From Suillus spraguei (lineage: Eukaryota > Basidiomycota > Agaricomycetes > Boletales > Suillaceae), in contig JABCPU010000068.1 of assembly GCA_016800925.1 (NCBI GenBank), positions 124,001-188,000 on the forward strand: a DNA stretch of 64,000 nt. The letters run 5' to 3'. The notes under the pieces are model-generated. The model was given only the letters and a program-made list of their open reading frames with translations, was not told the DNA's origin and did no database searches. How positions within the stretch are numbered: the stretch's first letter is position 1; every line of letters begins with the position of its first letter. Below are positions 23,010-34,601 of this stretch, piece after piece. The position numbers were made by a program, and so were the translations under genes.

Positions 23010-23628
23010 TGGCCAACATTAGTATCCCATAGTACAGACTATACCATTCATATAAACATCAAGAGATGTGAGCAGACGAGGACGACCGGCTTGCGAGGAC
23101 TTTTTCATGACAGACCATGTGACCCGTGAACGGTATAAGGCGAAGCGCACAATTGACGGTACGATGTCGTGAGTGAGTGACATGGGCAAGATCCTTTGAC
23201 TTCATGCGGGCATACATTGTGACCCGTCATGTTATTGTTTGACGGATTTGTGTCGACGATTCCTACCATGGCGGTAGATAATGATGTTTGATCCCGAAGC
23301 TGTGCTGCGCCTTTGTCATATCTAACTAATTAGTAATTACTCCAAAGATGAACAAAGTCGGTGAGTTGTGTAAAATCGATTTTGGCCTATCGAAATAGCT
23401 GTAAGCTCATGTGGTGCCGAGACAGGGTCTCAACACATCCTGTCACAAGTCACACAACGACCAGACAACGAACATCAACTAGCAATTGCTAGTTGATTGC
23501 TAGTGGCACTTGATCAAATACTTTATTCTTCAGTTTTCGATCGTTAATAGGCAAACATTAAGTCCTCACAAGATTTAGCACCTGTTATCTGACACTTCCC
23601 TCGCAACCTGCAGAATTTATTCTTCGAG
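23010..23628. other. Intergenic, upstream of small conserved gene
   Basis: No coding region found. A local inverted repeat, ctagcaattgctag (23480-23493), sits about 140 bases before the start at 23629. Confidence 0.35.
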
Positions 23629-24064
23629 ATGGCCTCGTCTGAAGCTATGACCAATATAAATGGCGACCCACAGAAGCCAAGTGTTACGCCACTTCTCATG
23701 GCCGCACCTTCAGTCAACGATGATGCGAAACAAGTTACCCTGAGGTTCTCTGAGGCTGTCAAACTTGATGCTTTGGGTCCGATGGTAGTAAACAATGATG
23801 GGGTGAGTCACCCATTTTGACGCTCACACAAATAATCACCTCATTTTAACTTCAAGACTTTATCGAGGATTGCAAACTGGGAGAAGATGACAAAGGAGGA
23901 GAAAGAGAGAACCACGCGTGTCGTTGCGACTCGGAACAGGTGCGCAAGTTGTGCCGGACTTCCGGCGAGCCATATATGTGAGCATTTGAGCAACGGCTAA
24001 CACTGCTTTTCTTCACCAATTAAATAGAGCTCGACTTGCAAAGCAAGCTGACCAGATTCAATGA
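23629..24064 (+). CDS. Small conserved fungal protein
   Basis: Three exons (23629-23802, 23857-23939, then from 24028 to the stop at 24062-24064) join in frame across introns of 54 and 88 nt to about 97 residues. The protein reads MASSEAMTNINGDPQKPSVT, then VKLDALGPMVVNNDG, then TLSRIANWEKMTKEEKERT and RVVATRNRARLAKQADQIQ. The pattern 'LDxLGPMVVNxDGTLSRIxNWxxMTxxExERTxRVxxxRN' is one I recall from short conserved fungal hypothetical proteins. The basic amphipathic C-terminus suggests nucleic-acid or membrane contact, but the function is unknown. Without the second intron the frame would end at RNRCASCAGLPASHI, which does not fit the family. Confidence 0.72.
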
Positions 24065-24574
24065 AACCATCGCATTCACTCGAAGACATTTGTCATGGTT
24101 GCGCATCAATATATTTACTACCAGAACGGTTGGAACTAAATGCTCACAAATTCTGGCTCCAAGAATCAGTATCGAAACTCTGTTCTCGATTGCCAACCTC
24201 AACGTCATGTTCATGGCAGTGCTATGTCTAGATGGAGCAGTAATAAGTATGCATACTGTCATATGCGTAGCTCGTGCCTTCTCAGTAAGTCAGTCATCAT
24301 ACCTTACTAAACAGGATCCGGTAGACATAAATTTATATGTCGGAGTGCCGCTCGGTACGTAGAACCTATCAGCTGGCTAACTTAGGGCTCCTGTTCACTC
24401 ACGCTTTGTGTTATCATGGATTTACCAAGTGCTGCACGCTTATCTTTGACTGTTCAAATTCAATGTTTCTAAGAATATCAATATCTCATAAGATAACAGT
24501 TGGCACTATATCACGGTATACCAACGTTTCACCAGCCAGTCGACCTGCTCTCCCACTATCTATTGTGATTAATC

Positions 24575-27500
24575 ATGTCCGAGCCATTATATTCCGAGTT
24601 CAAGCCCCTCCTAGGTATGTCCATGATTTGAATGCTTCTATTGCTTATAGACCCCTTCATGAAGCCCAGAGTGTTGGTTATGGCGTTGTCATTGGTACGA
24701 GGTCCATAACAAGGTTCGAAACCTTTTTCTAACTATTTTCAGGTGTGGGGTTCTTCTTCGCAGCCATCATGCTCATCTTGACCACGCTGCAACTCAAATT
24801 CTTCAAATTTTCCCCCGCTTCTTCGGAAGAGTTTACGGTAGGATATGTTTCAACGCTACGGTTGTTCAAATGTCTAAGCTACCACAAGAGCGCTTCCCGG
24901 AGTATCAAGGTACAGTTAACATTTTGATAGACATGTTCTGCTACTTCATGATCAATGGAAGCCTGGTCTAGTATGTTGTGGCATGTGAGTACCACTGCTC
25001 GCTGGTGTTGCTGGACTAAACTTGCGTGTAGCGTAAGTGCGTGGACGTGGAGCGCTACGCTTTTGCAATCGAGCACGGTTGCATATACATTTGGTAAGGA
25101 GTTCTTTTACATGAGTTACAATACAAGTGTTAATCTCGGTTGAAAGGCGTAAGTGGTCCTTGGTACGTTTCTTTTTGGACCCAGGGCTACCTTGTTGCCT
25201 CACCCTGTTGACTTGTGTAGGTGGTATGGTGTCGGTGGCACCATTCAGGTTGCTATGTTTGGCATGGTCGCCTCCAAGGTAAAGCAGAATGCAAACGGTG
25301 CCCATACGTTCCTTGAGGTATGAATAACAAGTTCAGAAGGTCTTCTGGCTTGTTCACTGGCATTCAGATTGTCAAGACCCGATTTGGGACAAGTGCTCAC
25401 ATTCTTTTTACATTTTATGGATTTCTGTGTATTTTATTGGTCTGCGGGTCTCTGCTACGTATGTCTTAATATTTGTTCTCAACTCTCAGTGTCTCATGAC
25501 AAAGATAGTTGGAGGCTCTGCGACCGTTAATGCCTTGACCGGCATGAACATCATCGCCGCATGCTTTCTTCTCCCTATTGGTATCGCTGTCTATGTCATC
25601 TTTGGTGGTTTGCGCGCCACATTTATCTGCGACTGGAGTCATACGATTATCTTGTTCATTATTATTTACATATTCACATTCCAAGCATAGTGAGTGTTTT
25701 CTCCTGCGCAGGACCAGTTGATCATGGAATATCTTGATAGCGGAACATCACCTGCCATTGGTAGTGTCTCCAGACTCTACGATCTCTTAGAACTGGCCGG
25801 CATCGACACTCCAGTAGTAGGTAACCAAGGGGGCAGCTACCTGACCATGAAATCTAACCAAGGCCTTGTGTTTGGTGTTGTCACAATCCTTTCTGGTTTT
25901 ACTGGAGTCTTCTGTGATCAAGGTCCGGCTCTGAACATGCCTTATCTAGCTTACATTTCTCTAACGGAACATTATGCATAGGTTACTGGCAAAGGGTGAG
26001 CCTTACGCTTCGTATTATGCACCTGGCTGAGCAAGGTAGGCAATAGCAAGTCATCCGGAGTCGACCACCAAGGCATACGTCAGTTTTGCATTTTTAAGCT
26101 TTAAAACAACCTGACAACTCAACAGATGCTTGGTGGTATTTCTTGGTTTGCTGTTCCATGGGCATTTGCATCTTGTCTCGGTCTGAGTGCTCGCGCTCTT
26201 CTGACAAATGCAAGTCCAGTTCCACCACGCCCTACAAATGACAGCTCACCAATATCTGTAGCCAAACTTTCCGACCTATCCTTCTCCGCTTTCTCCAAGT
26301 CAGACCAGCGCAGGTCTTGCCGCTCCTGCTGCAGCTGCAGTACTTATGGGCAAAGGGGGCGCGATCACCGTGCTTCTTGTGGTATTGTATGTACAGACCA
26401 TGGTGGGGAGATACAATGATCTGACAAGTTATCAGTATGGCTGTAACTTCAGCCACGAGTGCTGAGCTCATCGGCGTATCCAGTCTATTGTGAGTTGCTG
26501 GGACATTCTTCCGAAGGTAATTATCTGACCGTACACGATCAGTTCGTACGAGTAGGTAACACATGACGTGGATATTATCATGAGGAATGACCTCATACAT
26601 CAGTATATATCGAACTTATTTCCGCCCCAATGCCACCGGGGACGAGATAGTGAGGGTGTCTCACTACTTTATATGTTTCTGGGCTGTCTGGATGGGGTGT
26701 TGGGCGACTATTGTAAGTGACATTCGTCCTACCATTTGTTTTACGCAGAAGCTGAAACTCAACAGCTGAATGCTGCTAATGTCGACCTTGGATGGGTGAG
26801 TGAGATCGCTTTCGATGCTGATGGACTCCACTGATAAGCGCGCGGAAAAAGTTATATTATGTCCAGTAAGGTTTTGATTGTTGTGAGATGAAGTTCGTGC
26901 TGAATGGAATACAGAGGCTCTATACTCTGCCCTGCGGTTATTCCAATTGGACTTACTGTTTCGTGGTCTAAGCTTACAAAGGCAGGCGTTTTCTGTGGTG
27001 CTATAGGCGGTGCATGCTTAGGAATGTTGGCTTGGATGATCGGATGCTGGAAAATATATGGTCTGATCTTTCCAATTCCTACCTATCTCGTTCTGACCAA
27101 TTTCAGGTCAAATAAACATCACTAACCTTGCACTACCGTACTCGGCCCTATGTAGTGGTCTCACGGGACTACTTTCCTCTGGAATTCTCACGGTGGGGGT
27201 GTCGCTCTTGAGTTCGTTTTTGCTGCCCCGCAACACCCAATGTTAATTTTTTCTGCAGACCCTGCTGACTATGATTTCTCGGATACCCGAGCAATTGCTA
27301 CCTTGGAAGATACGAACAGAAGTAACAGTTCGGGTGATGATACTCCAGACCAAACATCAGACACCAAATCATCAAACGAGAAAAAGGGTACCAGTGAAAA
27401 AGAGTCTTCATTAAAACAACCTGTGCCCGACATCATAGAAATCAGCCTGGAGGATGACGAGGAAGTACGCATCAGATCTCTCAAGATGGTTTTCAGGAAG

Positions 27501-27849
27501 GCGCTTATATATTCGTCAATTTTGACTTTGATTGTCGTCATACTTGGTCAGTATGGCAGCACTCTCCTATTTGCTACATGACTGATAGAGATTCAGTCCC
27601 ATTACCCATGTTCTTCTCTCATTATATCTTCAGCAAGAAGTTCTATATCTTTTGGACAGCCTGCTCAATGTAAGTGCTCGATGTCAACACGTGATTTGAT
27701 GCAGTGCTCACCGACTTTCTTTCGATAGTGTATGGGCTTTTGCGAGCGGGGCATTTTGCATCGTCTTGCCCTTGTGGGAGTCCAGAAATGAGATCGGTAC
27801 AATATTGAGTTCAGCTTATAGATCAATCCGCAAACGGAGTTCACCTTGA
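24575..27849 (+). CDS. DUR3: Urea-proton (sodium:solute) symporter DUR3
   Basis: About 18 exons join into a nearly full SSS-family urea transporter of the plasma membrane. Start chosen at 24575 (MSEPLYSEFKPLL) because splicing to 24665 gives AQSVGYGVVIGVGFFFAAIM. Then FSPASSEEFT, SASRSIKPGLV, VSAWTWSATLLQSSTVAYTF, WWYGVGGTIQVAMFGMV, LLLGGSATVNALTGMNIIAA, VIFGGLRATFICDWSHT, VFCDQGYWQRAIASHPESTT, AYMLGGISWFAVPWAFASCL, NFPTYPSPLSPSQTSAGLAA, MAVTSATSAELIGVSSLFSY, DIYRTYFRPNATGDEIVRVS and ILCPAVIPIGLTVSWSK. The C-terminus holds an acidic serine-rich loop (SSGDDTPDQTSDTKSS) and two last helices. One intron starts at GC instead of GT (26211-26262, aat|gcaagt). No stop or frameshift was needed. It imports urea as a nitrogen source; such genes are usually nitrogen-repressed. 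Confidence 0.93.
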
Positions 27850-28345
27850 ACCCCAAGTTTGTTCTGTATATTTGTTTCTTGTTGGCATTAAGTTGTATTG
27901 TGTATCTTAGATCGGCGATTATCAGACCTTCCTCGAGCATGAAAAACCTTCACACCTGTAAGCCGGAGTCAAAAGCTGGAGTCTTGATTCAAAAATGACA
28001 ATAACTATGCCAGGTACCTGATTGAAAGATTACTTTTTTGTGTGCCGGCAAATGGTATCTCATGGAAGCCCCCGTTATTGTCTTTGTCGTGTGAGTGTTG
28101 AACATGTTATTACCAAATTTGGTTACTCTTCCTTCCCGAATGAGCACTTCGGCTTGGTTTGGCAGCGTGAGTTCATAATTATGACCGCGTTCGTCTTCCA
28201 CCTTTTTGTTAACACAAACTTAGCCCATGGACGCTTTGCCAATGCTGCACCGTCAGAAATCTATTTATTCGCGAATATCGGAATGGGATAAGATCTAGTT
28301 GTGTTCATCCGCCCACCTACCGGCCTATCTATTTCTCTCGACAAA
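27850..28345. other. Intergenic between DUR3 and the next gene
   Basis: No convincing gene. Short frames on both strands (for example 27989-28201, minus) lack any family signal. The last 80 bases serve as the 5' flank of the membrane-protein gene. Confidence 0.35.
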
Positions 28346-28990
28346 ATGTGGTGCTCGCGCAATACTCCATCGGTTTCTCGTCCTTCCAACCCGCCAATCG
28401 AAGTGCACCTGTACAGGTTGCCATCAGATGCCGATTCAGCATGTGCTAGCGCTTCCAGTTCGTCACAGGCAACCAGCCCCGAACAACCCGCACCTCCTCC
28501 TGAAGTGCACTGTTCACCCATGCAGCTCCAGTATGACATGTTTTCACAATTCCTCGGAGCCAAACCGCACCGAACGAGAGATCTCGAACGGCATGCCCCT
28601 CCACCCTACTCGCGCAAGGGAGAGTTTGAAACACTTCCCGCGTACACTGCTTGTCCGTGTCCAGGTGCAGGCAACGAGCCCATAACGCTCACTCGATATT
28701 TGTTTGTGTATGGTTTCTGTGCGTTTGTTTTTACAACAAATGTCATGATACGAGACTGACTTCCCCTAGTCTTTCCAATATTTTGGATAGTTGGAGTTGC
28801 TATAATCTTCTCCCCACTTCGACCCAATCCTGCATGGGATACTGAAAAGTCGGCAGAGGAGAGACAAAGGTTACTTGCGGAGATGCGAGTTTCAGAGCTC
28901 AAATGGGCGAAACGTTGTTTATATGCCTTGGTTGCACTTTTGGTCCTCATCATAGTGTTGGTGACCACCTTGGTTTTGGTGAGACGGTGA
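28346..28990 (+). CDS. Small tail-anchored-type membrane protein, proline-rich N-terminus
   Basis: Two exons (28346-28718 and 28770-28990) join in frame across a 51-nt intron to 197 residues. The start at 28346 sits in a good context (acaaaATGTGG); an in-frame ATG at 28301 is the alternative. The N-terminal half is disordered and proline/serine-rich with APPPYS, a possible WW-ligand motif. It is followed by ITLTRYLFVYGFFFPIFWIV, a hydrophobic hairpin, SPLRPNPAWDTEKSAEERQR, a basic WAKRCLY stretch and a C-terminal helix ALVALLVLIIVLVTTLVLV. I recall this ending (EPxTLTRYLFxYGFxFPxFW...W.RRCLW) from conserved Agaricomycete proteins of unknown function. Probably a two-helix membrane protein. Confidence 0.75.
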
Positions 28991-30108
28991 AGGGGCACTG
29001 CTCTGGCTTCTTCCGTATAGTTATTGCCGTATTATATTGTGTTCCCGGCCGATCGGACCTTCATGTACTGTACTTGGATTAAATTTATTTTCTATCAGCA
29101 ACTCTACCATAACAGTTTCAAGCCAGCCTTTTGTTTATACGGATAGACAGCATACTTTAGTGTACTATCACATTTAAGTTATCTTTACTGGATACCCTGC
29201 GGGTATCTGAATATGCATTGTTCCTATGTGAAGAGTCGGGAACTGCGTCGATAGTACAGGAGTGATGGACATCTTCGCCATCACCTTCACTGGGGAAATG
29301 AGAAAACAGTACAGTCAGGCTGAAAATATCAGTTCAGGGACAGAATCCATATGTGGGATATCGAATAAAACATATCATATGAAACCCAAAGTGTTAGCTA
29401 GAGAGTACTTGGCGCTCATTTCTATGTCTGAAGTTTAAGCAGACACCACTTAGATAAGTTGTGCAGGCGTAGATTGTTGTCCTCAGACCTAGTAGACCGA
29501 CAGTGGAACTACGTATGAGTACATCAGAATTGTTAGATCAGACTTACCCATCTGAATATTCGAGGCAAAGAATCTGAGGCTTGAATTAGAACTATACATG
29601 ACTATAGTATTAGTGATTCCTGGCCTAATATTCCTGCATCTGCCCGTACTCTGCTAAGTCACTCGCTCTGGTTCTCCCTCCACCTCGGACTATATGCACG
29701 TCAGCAATGTCATAACAACAGTAGCAGCACTATCTAATCTTCCCTGGTAACCCAAATCTAACGGCGAGTGAAGAGCAGTAACATGTGCTTTGAGCGTCTG
29801 GAGCGTCTCGCGCAAGAATCTATTTGGTAAGCGTATTTGGATTTGCTCAAGGCCCCGGTGCCAATGTTGTGCCGTAGTTGTAACCGGGCTTGATACCATA
29901 GTTATAGAACGGAATAATACACTCGCTCTGCATACAAATGAGTTGTTTCCGCATGATGAATGGATTCACATGGTTATTCCGAGTGGGGAGGGAAGCAGTA
30001 ATGCTCTTTATGGAGGCCGTGTCCAGGTCCGCCAATGAATGTTGACAGCTCAGGATGCTTGTGATGTTGAAAATCGCCATAAGGGAGCGACAACTTCATT
30101 GCGCAAAT
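28991..30108. other. Intergenic region
   Basis: No supported gene. Small frames near 29690-30080 on the minus strand have no partner exons. It is AT-rich and contains the probable 3' end of the membrane-protein gene. Confidence 0.4.
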
Positions 30109-32250
30109 TCATGGATAACGAGTTCCTGTTGCTCCGAGGTAGGTCATGATGCAAACCAGTAACAATTTGGCTCCCACATGCAACGGTGCTGATGCCTGCC
30201 ATGCATACACTAGCCTCCGCAATGTCGCCATCACTGCTTCTTCGATGAGGCCGCTCTGCGACGTCCGTCCGTCGATGGTTCGTGGTGAAAAATCGAGGGA
30301 AGTGGGAGACTCGGGCAAGGGCGCATCAGTGCCTACAATTGTATCTCGATTCACAGCGTAAGGATCCCAAGGATCGCTCGGGTCAAATATCGACGAAGGC
30401 AAGTGATCGGATTTGGCATTCCATTCTCCAAACTCGTCGGCTGGGTCTAGCTCAACACGGGTCCCACCTGAGTTTAAAGTATACTCGGATACTTCCTTGT
30501 TGTGTATGAGCTGTACGCAAGCGCCCTGAGGGTACTAATTGGAGGAACATCATCGCTTGACTGGAAATTACGTCCCGTGAGGCTGGTAGGCCCTATGCTT
30601 GCCTTTGTCTTTCTTCCCTCCATCCGTGTTAACTATTCCCTAATTGTTCCACTGCCGCCGCGTCATGAGCCATTTCAGTCCGAAAAGCGTGAAGCATAGC
30701 GCGAAGAAGCCGATTAGACTAATAATAACTCCGAGGCCCACCGACATCTTTGTGTCGTTTGAAGGAGCGGTCTATTGTAATGATGCGCCATCGAGCGGCT
30801 GATTGAGGACACGCGCGTTGTTGAACTCATCGACTGCTTTGGTCATATTTGTGAGTCCCAAAAGTCCGAGTGTTGGCGGATTCCAGTGTAGAAAGATGTG
30901 TTAAATGATGGGTTTTCGTACACAAGCACGGTGTAGACGTTACACATGAAAGGAACGCCGAGGATCATATTCCCATGTGGGAAGCAGCGGTGAGTTGTCA
31001 GTAGTGTAGGGAGCAGAAATATTTTGGGGCAAGTTCTGCCAGGCAGAACGGTATTTGGCAGAATGACAAAAATCGGCAGAATTATTTTGAGTGTTTGACG
31101 TGTTCTTAGAAAAGCAAGATCATGGCAAAAAATATTGCGTAGACGCTACAGCATCGAATCTCGATGTTCCAGACTGCCTCCATGCCTTGTGACCCACGGC
31201 CAATCATGTCAATCTCTTCAATAAAATCCTGCAGATGTAATTCCTTTATCAACTTTCTCTAGCTCGTTCCAGTCAATGATACTTGGATATCTGGGACTCC
31301 GCCAGCACCTTCTTGCAAGCCACGGCATGATTCTAGAGCCTCGTTTTCAAACCTGTTAATTGTTCAAGCAGCTCTTCATCCGTCATTGACTCTGGATCTG
31401 CAAGAAATTCGTCATTTGAGCTTGTTCTGGTCGAGTGTGCATATGAGCATGTTTGCGACGTGCTGGCTTGCTCCGACAATCTCCATTGTTTGGCAAGAAT
31501 ACGTGTCAAACAGTAGCCGCATTGATAAAAATAGCAATTAGAAGAATTTGGAACTTTTTGCTGATGATGATCAAGTGATTGGTGATTATTTTTCGAACAG
31601 GACGACTTGAATTTTGTCGACGACATTCTGGCATGTACAGAGGCCCAGACACACTTTTTTTAATGTCGAACATATGTTATTTACTCATAGAGTCATAGTA
31701 CAAATAAGATTCACACTGACTTCTGCCGACTTCTGCCCACAACACTAGGGGCTTGTATAAGGCCAACGCAGTAGTGGGAATCCTGCTGTCCAGACGGCTC
31801 ATCGAGGTGGTGGATGAGTAGCTCAGGTTAGCCGTCGAGAGTGATGGTCATGTTTAGTGGCGTTGTACAAGGGACATAGTCTAACAGGAATTACGAACTG
31901 AGGTGAATAAAATACGTACAACTACCGTCTGAGACCGGGCTTGTGCCCAGTACGCTGTTTGTGACAGATGATGATAAATGGCACCCCATCATGTATACAC
32001 TATATGTAAAAAATGTCAGCAGTTCAAAAAGGCTAAAGGCAAAGTGCAAATCCTGAACGTCAGTCTGAAGTGCCATGCGAGCCTCCAGACAGGAATCGAA
32101 GTTAATGTGAATGTCGAGGATCCCAGAAGAAGTCGAAGTGTCGCTGATATCGCAGGCAAGATTTGGTTCGTTTTGTCGCAGTCACATTACCCAGTAAGTG
32201 CAACATTGGGTTTCATTTGGATAATATATCCTGTAAGTATTCTATAAGGA
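30109..32250 (-). pseudogene. Secreted or surface protein with C-terminal membrane helix, split by hAT element
   Basis: The downstream part reads, on the minus strand, MILGVPFMCNVYTVLVYENP, NPPTLGLLGLTNMTKAVDEF, NNARVLNQPLDGASLQ, then a stop, TAPSNDTKMSVGLGVIISLI and the membrane helix GFFALCFTLFGLKWLM, and a cytoplasmic tail (PSSIFDPSDPWDPYAVN) with C-terminal exon LRRLVYAWQASAPL. The upstream part lies on the other side of the element at 31002-31747: LDIHINFDSCLEARMALQTD, then MTITLDG and PELLIHHLDEPSGQQDSHY. Both pieces are on the same strand in the right order, so the element appears to sit inside the gene. In-frame stops (SLQ*, LDG*) agree that the gene is dead. I do not know the family; I infer a large exported protein with one helix near the C-terminus. 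Confidence 0.55.
31002..31747 (-). mobile_element. Non-autonomous hAT element (copy A)
   Basis: The left end tagtgtagggagcagaaat and the reverse complement of the right end tagtgttgtgggcagaagt match at 15 of 19 positions. The interior contains ggcagaa repeats near the left end and gacttctgccgacttctgcc at the right end, the sub-terminal motifs of hAT elements. It shares with copy B the stretch tgttccagactgcctccatg and an end-region frame MTDEELLEQLTGLK. No complete transposase; it is an internal-deletion derivative of about 746 bases. Flanking 8-mers (gttgtcag and ggggcttg) do not match, so the target duplication has been lost. Confidence 0.65.
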
Positions 32251-33106
32251 TCCGGCGCTGCTACGATATTCACCACTCAGATGTTTCGACATTCCTGCAA
32301 TAATACTTACAGCTTCTTTTAACTCTGCATGTATGACAGATACGTATTTCTATTATCTATCTATCTATATTACTATATTATATATATATTATAATAACGG
32401 TGCATTTGATCCTGCGGAATATTTTCGCGTTGTCGCCAATGTGCGCCCTCCACTCGAACACTACTTCAAGGATTAAAAGAAGCTGATCAAGCGCCTCCTT
32501 CGGATGCCCCCGAGCAATCCCCTGCTTAGTTGGTGGTGGGCATCAGTGAACAGGGTTGTGGTAAAACTGACATAGGAATTCGAACCATCGAGTACAGTGT
32601 GTATAATTATTAATCAAATCATACCCTTGGTCAGTGGGCATGCCAATGTTGTTAATGATGGGCATTGTCAACACTATTAAAGAGTCCAGATTCGGGCGTT
32701 AGAGTCTTACCCCTAACGCCCAAATCTGGACTTGTTACTAGTAGATACAACCTCGTATGTATGGTACAATGCGGGAGGGTTAATAGGGTGTGTGCGCGAA
32801 TAACTGATTGCTATTGAGACAAGTAAATCGAGTGAGAAGAAGTAAGGATCCAATTCCACCGAGTCTCGCTAGATATAGGCTGCCATAAAGGAGGTGGCAA
32901 TGAGGATTGCGTCACCTCAGGTGGCGAGAGGGTAAGCACGGGAGGACCCGACGAACAAGGTATGATCAAACTCGTCAGTTGGTTATTACTATTTATTACC
33001 AATATTAATATTCGACATCCGTAGGGTGTTCGAAGTCTTATTGCCTAATAGTCACCTGTAACACCTGTGGGTTCGGAACGGTAGAGATGGCGGACCATAA
33101 ACCTTA
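32251..33106. other. Intergenic, AT-rich with short tandem TATC
   Basis: No supported gene. A simple repeat (tatctatctatctatatt) and a pure AT block occur at 32345-32395. Two short mirror-like direct repeats, ccagattcgggcgttagag and caaatctggact, occur near 32690-32735. Confidence 0.4.
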
Positions 33107-33822
33107 CAGCTGATTCCAAAACTATGCGGAATCACAAAATCAAAACTTGCACGTCGGAAATACAATACCTGTACAAGGACCCCGTCTGAGTGAGAGATGT
33201 GCAGCGCTCAGGCTATACTGTAAGTACCGTTTATTACTTCACTACATGCATGACGATATCTGAATTCAAGGCTACTTTGAAGATCACTGCCGAAAATAAT
33301 GGCAATCCAAAACCTGCTAACTAGATTCATAAAAATAAATAGCACATTTTTCTTCGTTCCGTTCAAGAGTATGGGTGGAAATAATATGTGTAACAACCGA
33401 AATGTAGGCGCTGAAATGTGCAAAGTGTTGGCACACTCGCCAGACACAAACACACCACAATTCATGCTGTAGCTTGTCAAGATGGCTAGTAGGACAGTTG
33501 CTGAGGACAACAGTGATAAAAGCAAGATCATCGATGGTCAGGGTGTGGCGCCGGACTGTGGACTCGAATACTCCATGGTTGGGGGAAGAAGTCATACAAC
33601 TTTGTAAACAAGAGTCTTTTTGGCTCCAAGTAGATGACAAATATGCTTGACAGAGTGCCCAAGTCGACATAGAACAAGAATTCCAGCATTTAAACAGTGT
33701 GCGGCAGCATGACAACCTAATTGAAAGGTAGCGCTGCAACAGGTGGTTACGGGGTCCTTGTACGGGCATTTTCGACGCACAAGTTTTGATTTTGCGATTC
33801 CGCATAGTTTTGGAATCAGCTG
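33107..33822 (-). mobile_element. Tc1/mariner-like element, 716 bp, TA-flanked
   Basis: The left end cagctgattccaaaactatg at 33107 has an inverted partner ending at 33822. Both arms extend about 75 bases (tgcggaatc...caaaatcaaaacttg...tacaaggaccccgt), with small gaps. Both outer edges are TA (33105-33106 and 33823-33824), the exact insertion signature of this superfamily. The minus-strand interior holds decayed transposase N-terminal coding: SQKDSCLQSCM and LAFITVVLSNCPTSHLDKLQ followed by HELW, which resemble the 'xxYLDExQxxL' region of fungal DDE transposases. No DDE catalytic core remains, so it is a truncated derivative. Confidence 0.88.
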
Positions 33823-34158
33823 TAATCCGGTCCGTCGAAAATGTAAAACCATGGTTCAGGACCGGACCATGGCAGCACTACTGCCACGTATGCTTACCTT
33901 CAGGTAGAGCTAGATCTGCCGTACGGCTGATATAAATTGAATGTGGCACTTGAATTCGGATCCTCAAAAACAATCGCCCCGTCTAAGTGAGTATTTGACG
34001 TGAAGACTTGGGCAATTTCGACTTCATATCTATTTCACGTTTAGCTCTTCCATTAACACCTTTGCGTAAACTACACAACCAAACTCTGACAGTAGGTAAG
34101 TTTCCTTCCCACATGGCAGTCATCACTGATACATAGCATAGGTAGGCTACCAGACATC
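33823..34158 (+). promoter_or_regulatory. 5' flank of the cysteine-rich peptide gene with TATA box
   Basis: A TATAAAT (33931-33937) sits 222 bases before the ATG at 34159. Between them lie GT/AG pairs (gtgagtattt at 33988, gtaagtttcc at 34096) that could make an intron in the 5' untranslated region. Position and composition fit a fungal promoter; not tested. Confidence 0.45.
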
Positions 34159-34332
34159 ATGCAGATCCAGTTCATCTATTACCTCACCATCCTTGCTGCG
34201 GCCGCTGGGGTGAATACAGCTCTTGGCAGTGTATGCACAAATTGCCAAGATCCTAGCGACTGCAGTGGAGACTGGGAACCCGTCTGGAACTCGGCCCTAA
34301 ACTGTTACGTCTGCTGCGCTGGCGCCACCTAG
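34159..34332 (+). CDS. 57-residue secreted cysteine-rich peptide
   Basis: The peptide is too short to be picked up by length filters. It starts MQIQFIYYLTILAAAAGVNT, a clean signal peptide with hydrophobic core and likely cleavage after NTALG. The mature part is about 34 residues with six cysteines: VCTNCQD, DCSGDWEPVWNSALNC and YVCCAGAT, spaced C-x2-C-x6-C-x13-C-x2-C-C. Small size, signal peptide and even number of Cys suggest three disulphides, the profile of fungal small secreted or effector-like proteins and some peptide hormones or antimicrobials. No known family is recognised. It stands alone between two transposon relics. A TATA box and possible leader intron lie upstream. Confidence 0.6.
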   Translation: MQIQFIYYLTILAAAAGVNTALGSVCTNCQDPSDCSGDWEPVWNSALNCYVCCAGAT

Positions 34333-34601
34333 TTGGAGTATCCATCGCGTTTGTTCAGATGATGTATTTTATCTTTATATACATACATATCAGAGCACTC
34401 GACCGCCTTCCGATGGGCATGCTTGAAATACTTATTCATCTGCCTTTGTGTCTAGGTGATTATCACGCAGATATTCTTTAAGAATACATCGATGACTCAT
34501 AAGGAACTTGTACAAAAATAGTGGTGTCCAAGCCGCGAACTTCGAAATAGGGCTGCAAAGGTTGAGCGCTAGCCCCGGACATACCTATATCTAGTGTAGG
34601 T
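34333..34601. other. 3' flank of peptide gene, left flank of hAT copy B
   Basis: Contains an AT-rich 3' region (tatctttatatacatacat) and no gene. Confidence 0.35.

Noticed and set aside
24036..24574. Plus-strand frames before DUR3, possible extra N-terminal exons
   Set aside because: Splicing from the ATG at 24575 to the acceptor at 24664 gives a typical DUR3 N-terminus; the longer frames add unlike sequence.
31978..32247. Plus-strand frame of 89 codons
   Set aside because: Overlaps the minus-strand gene fragments, whose order on both sides of the hAT element is more convincing.
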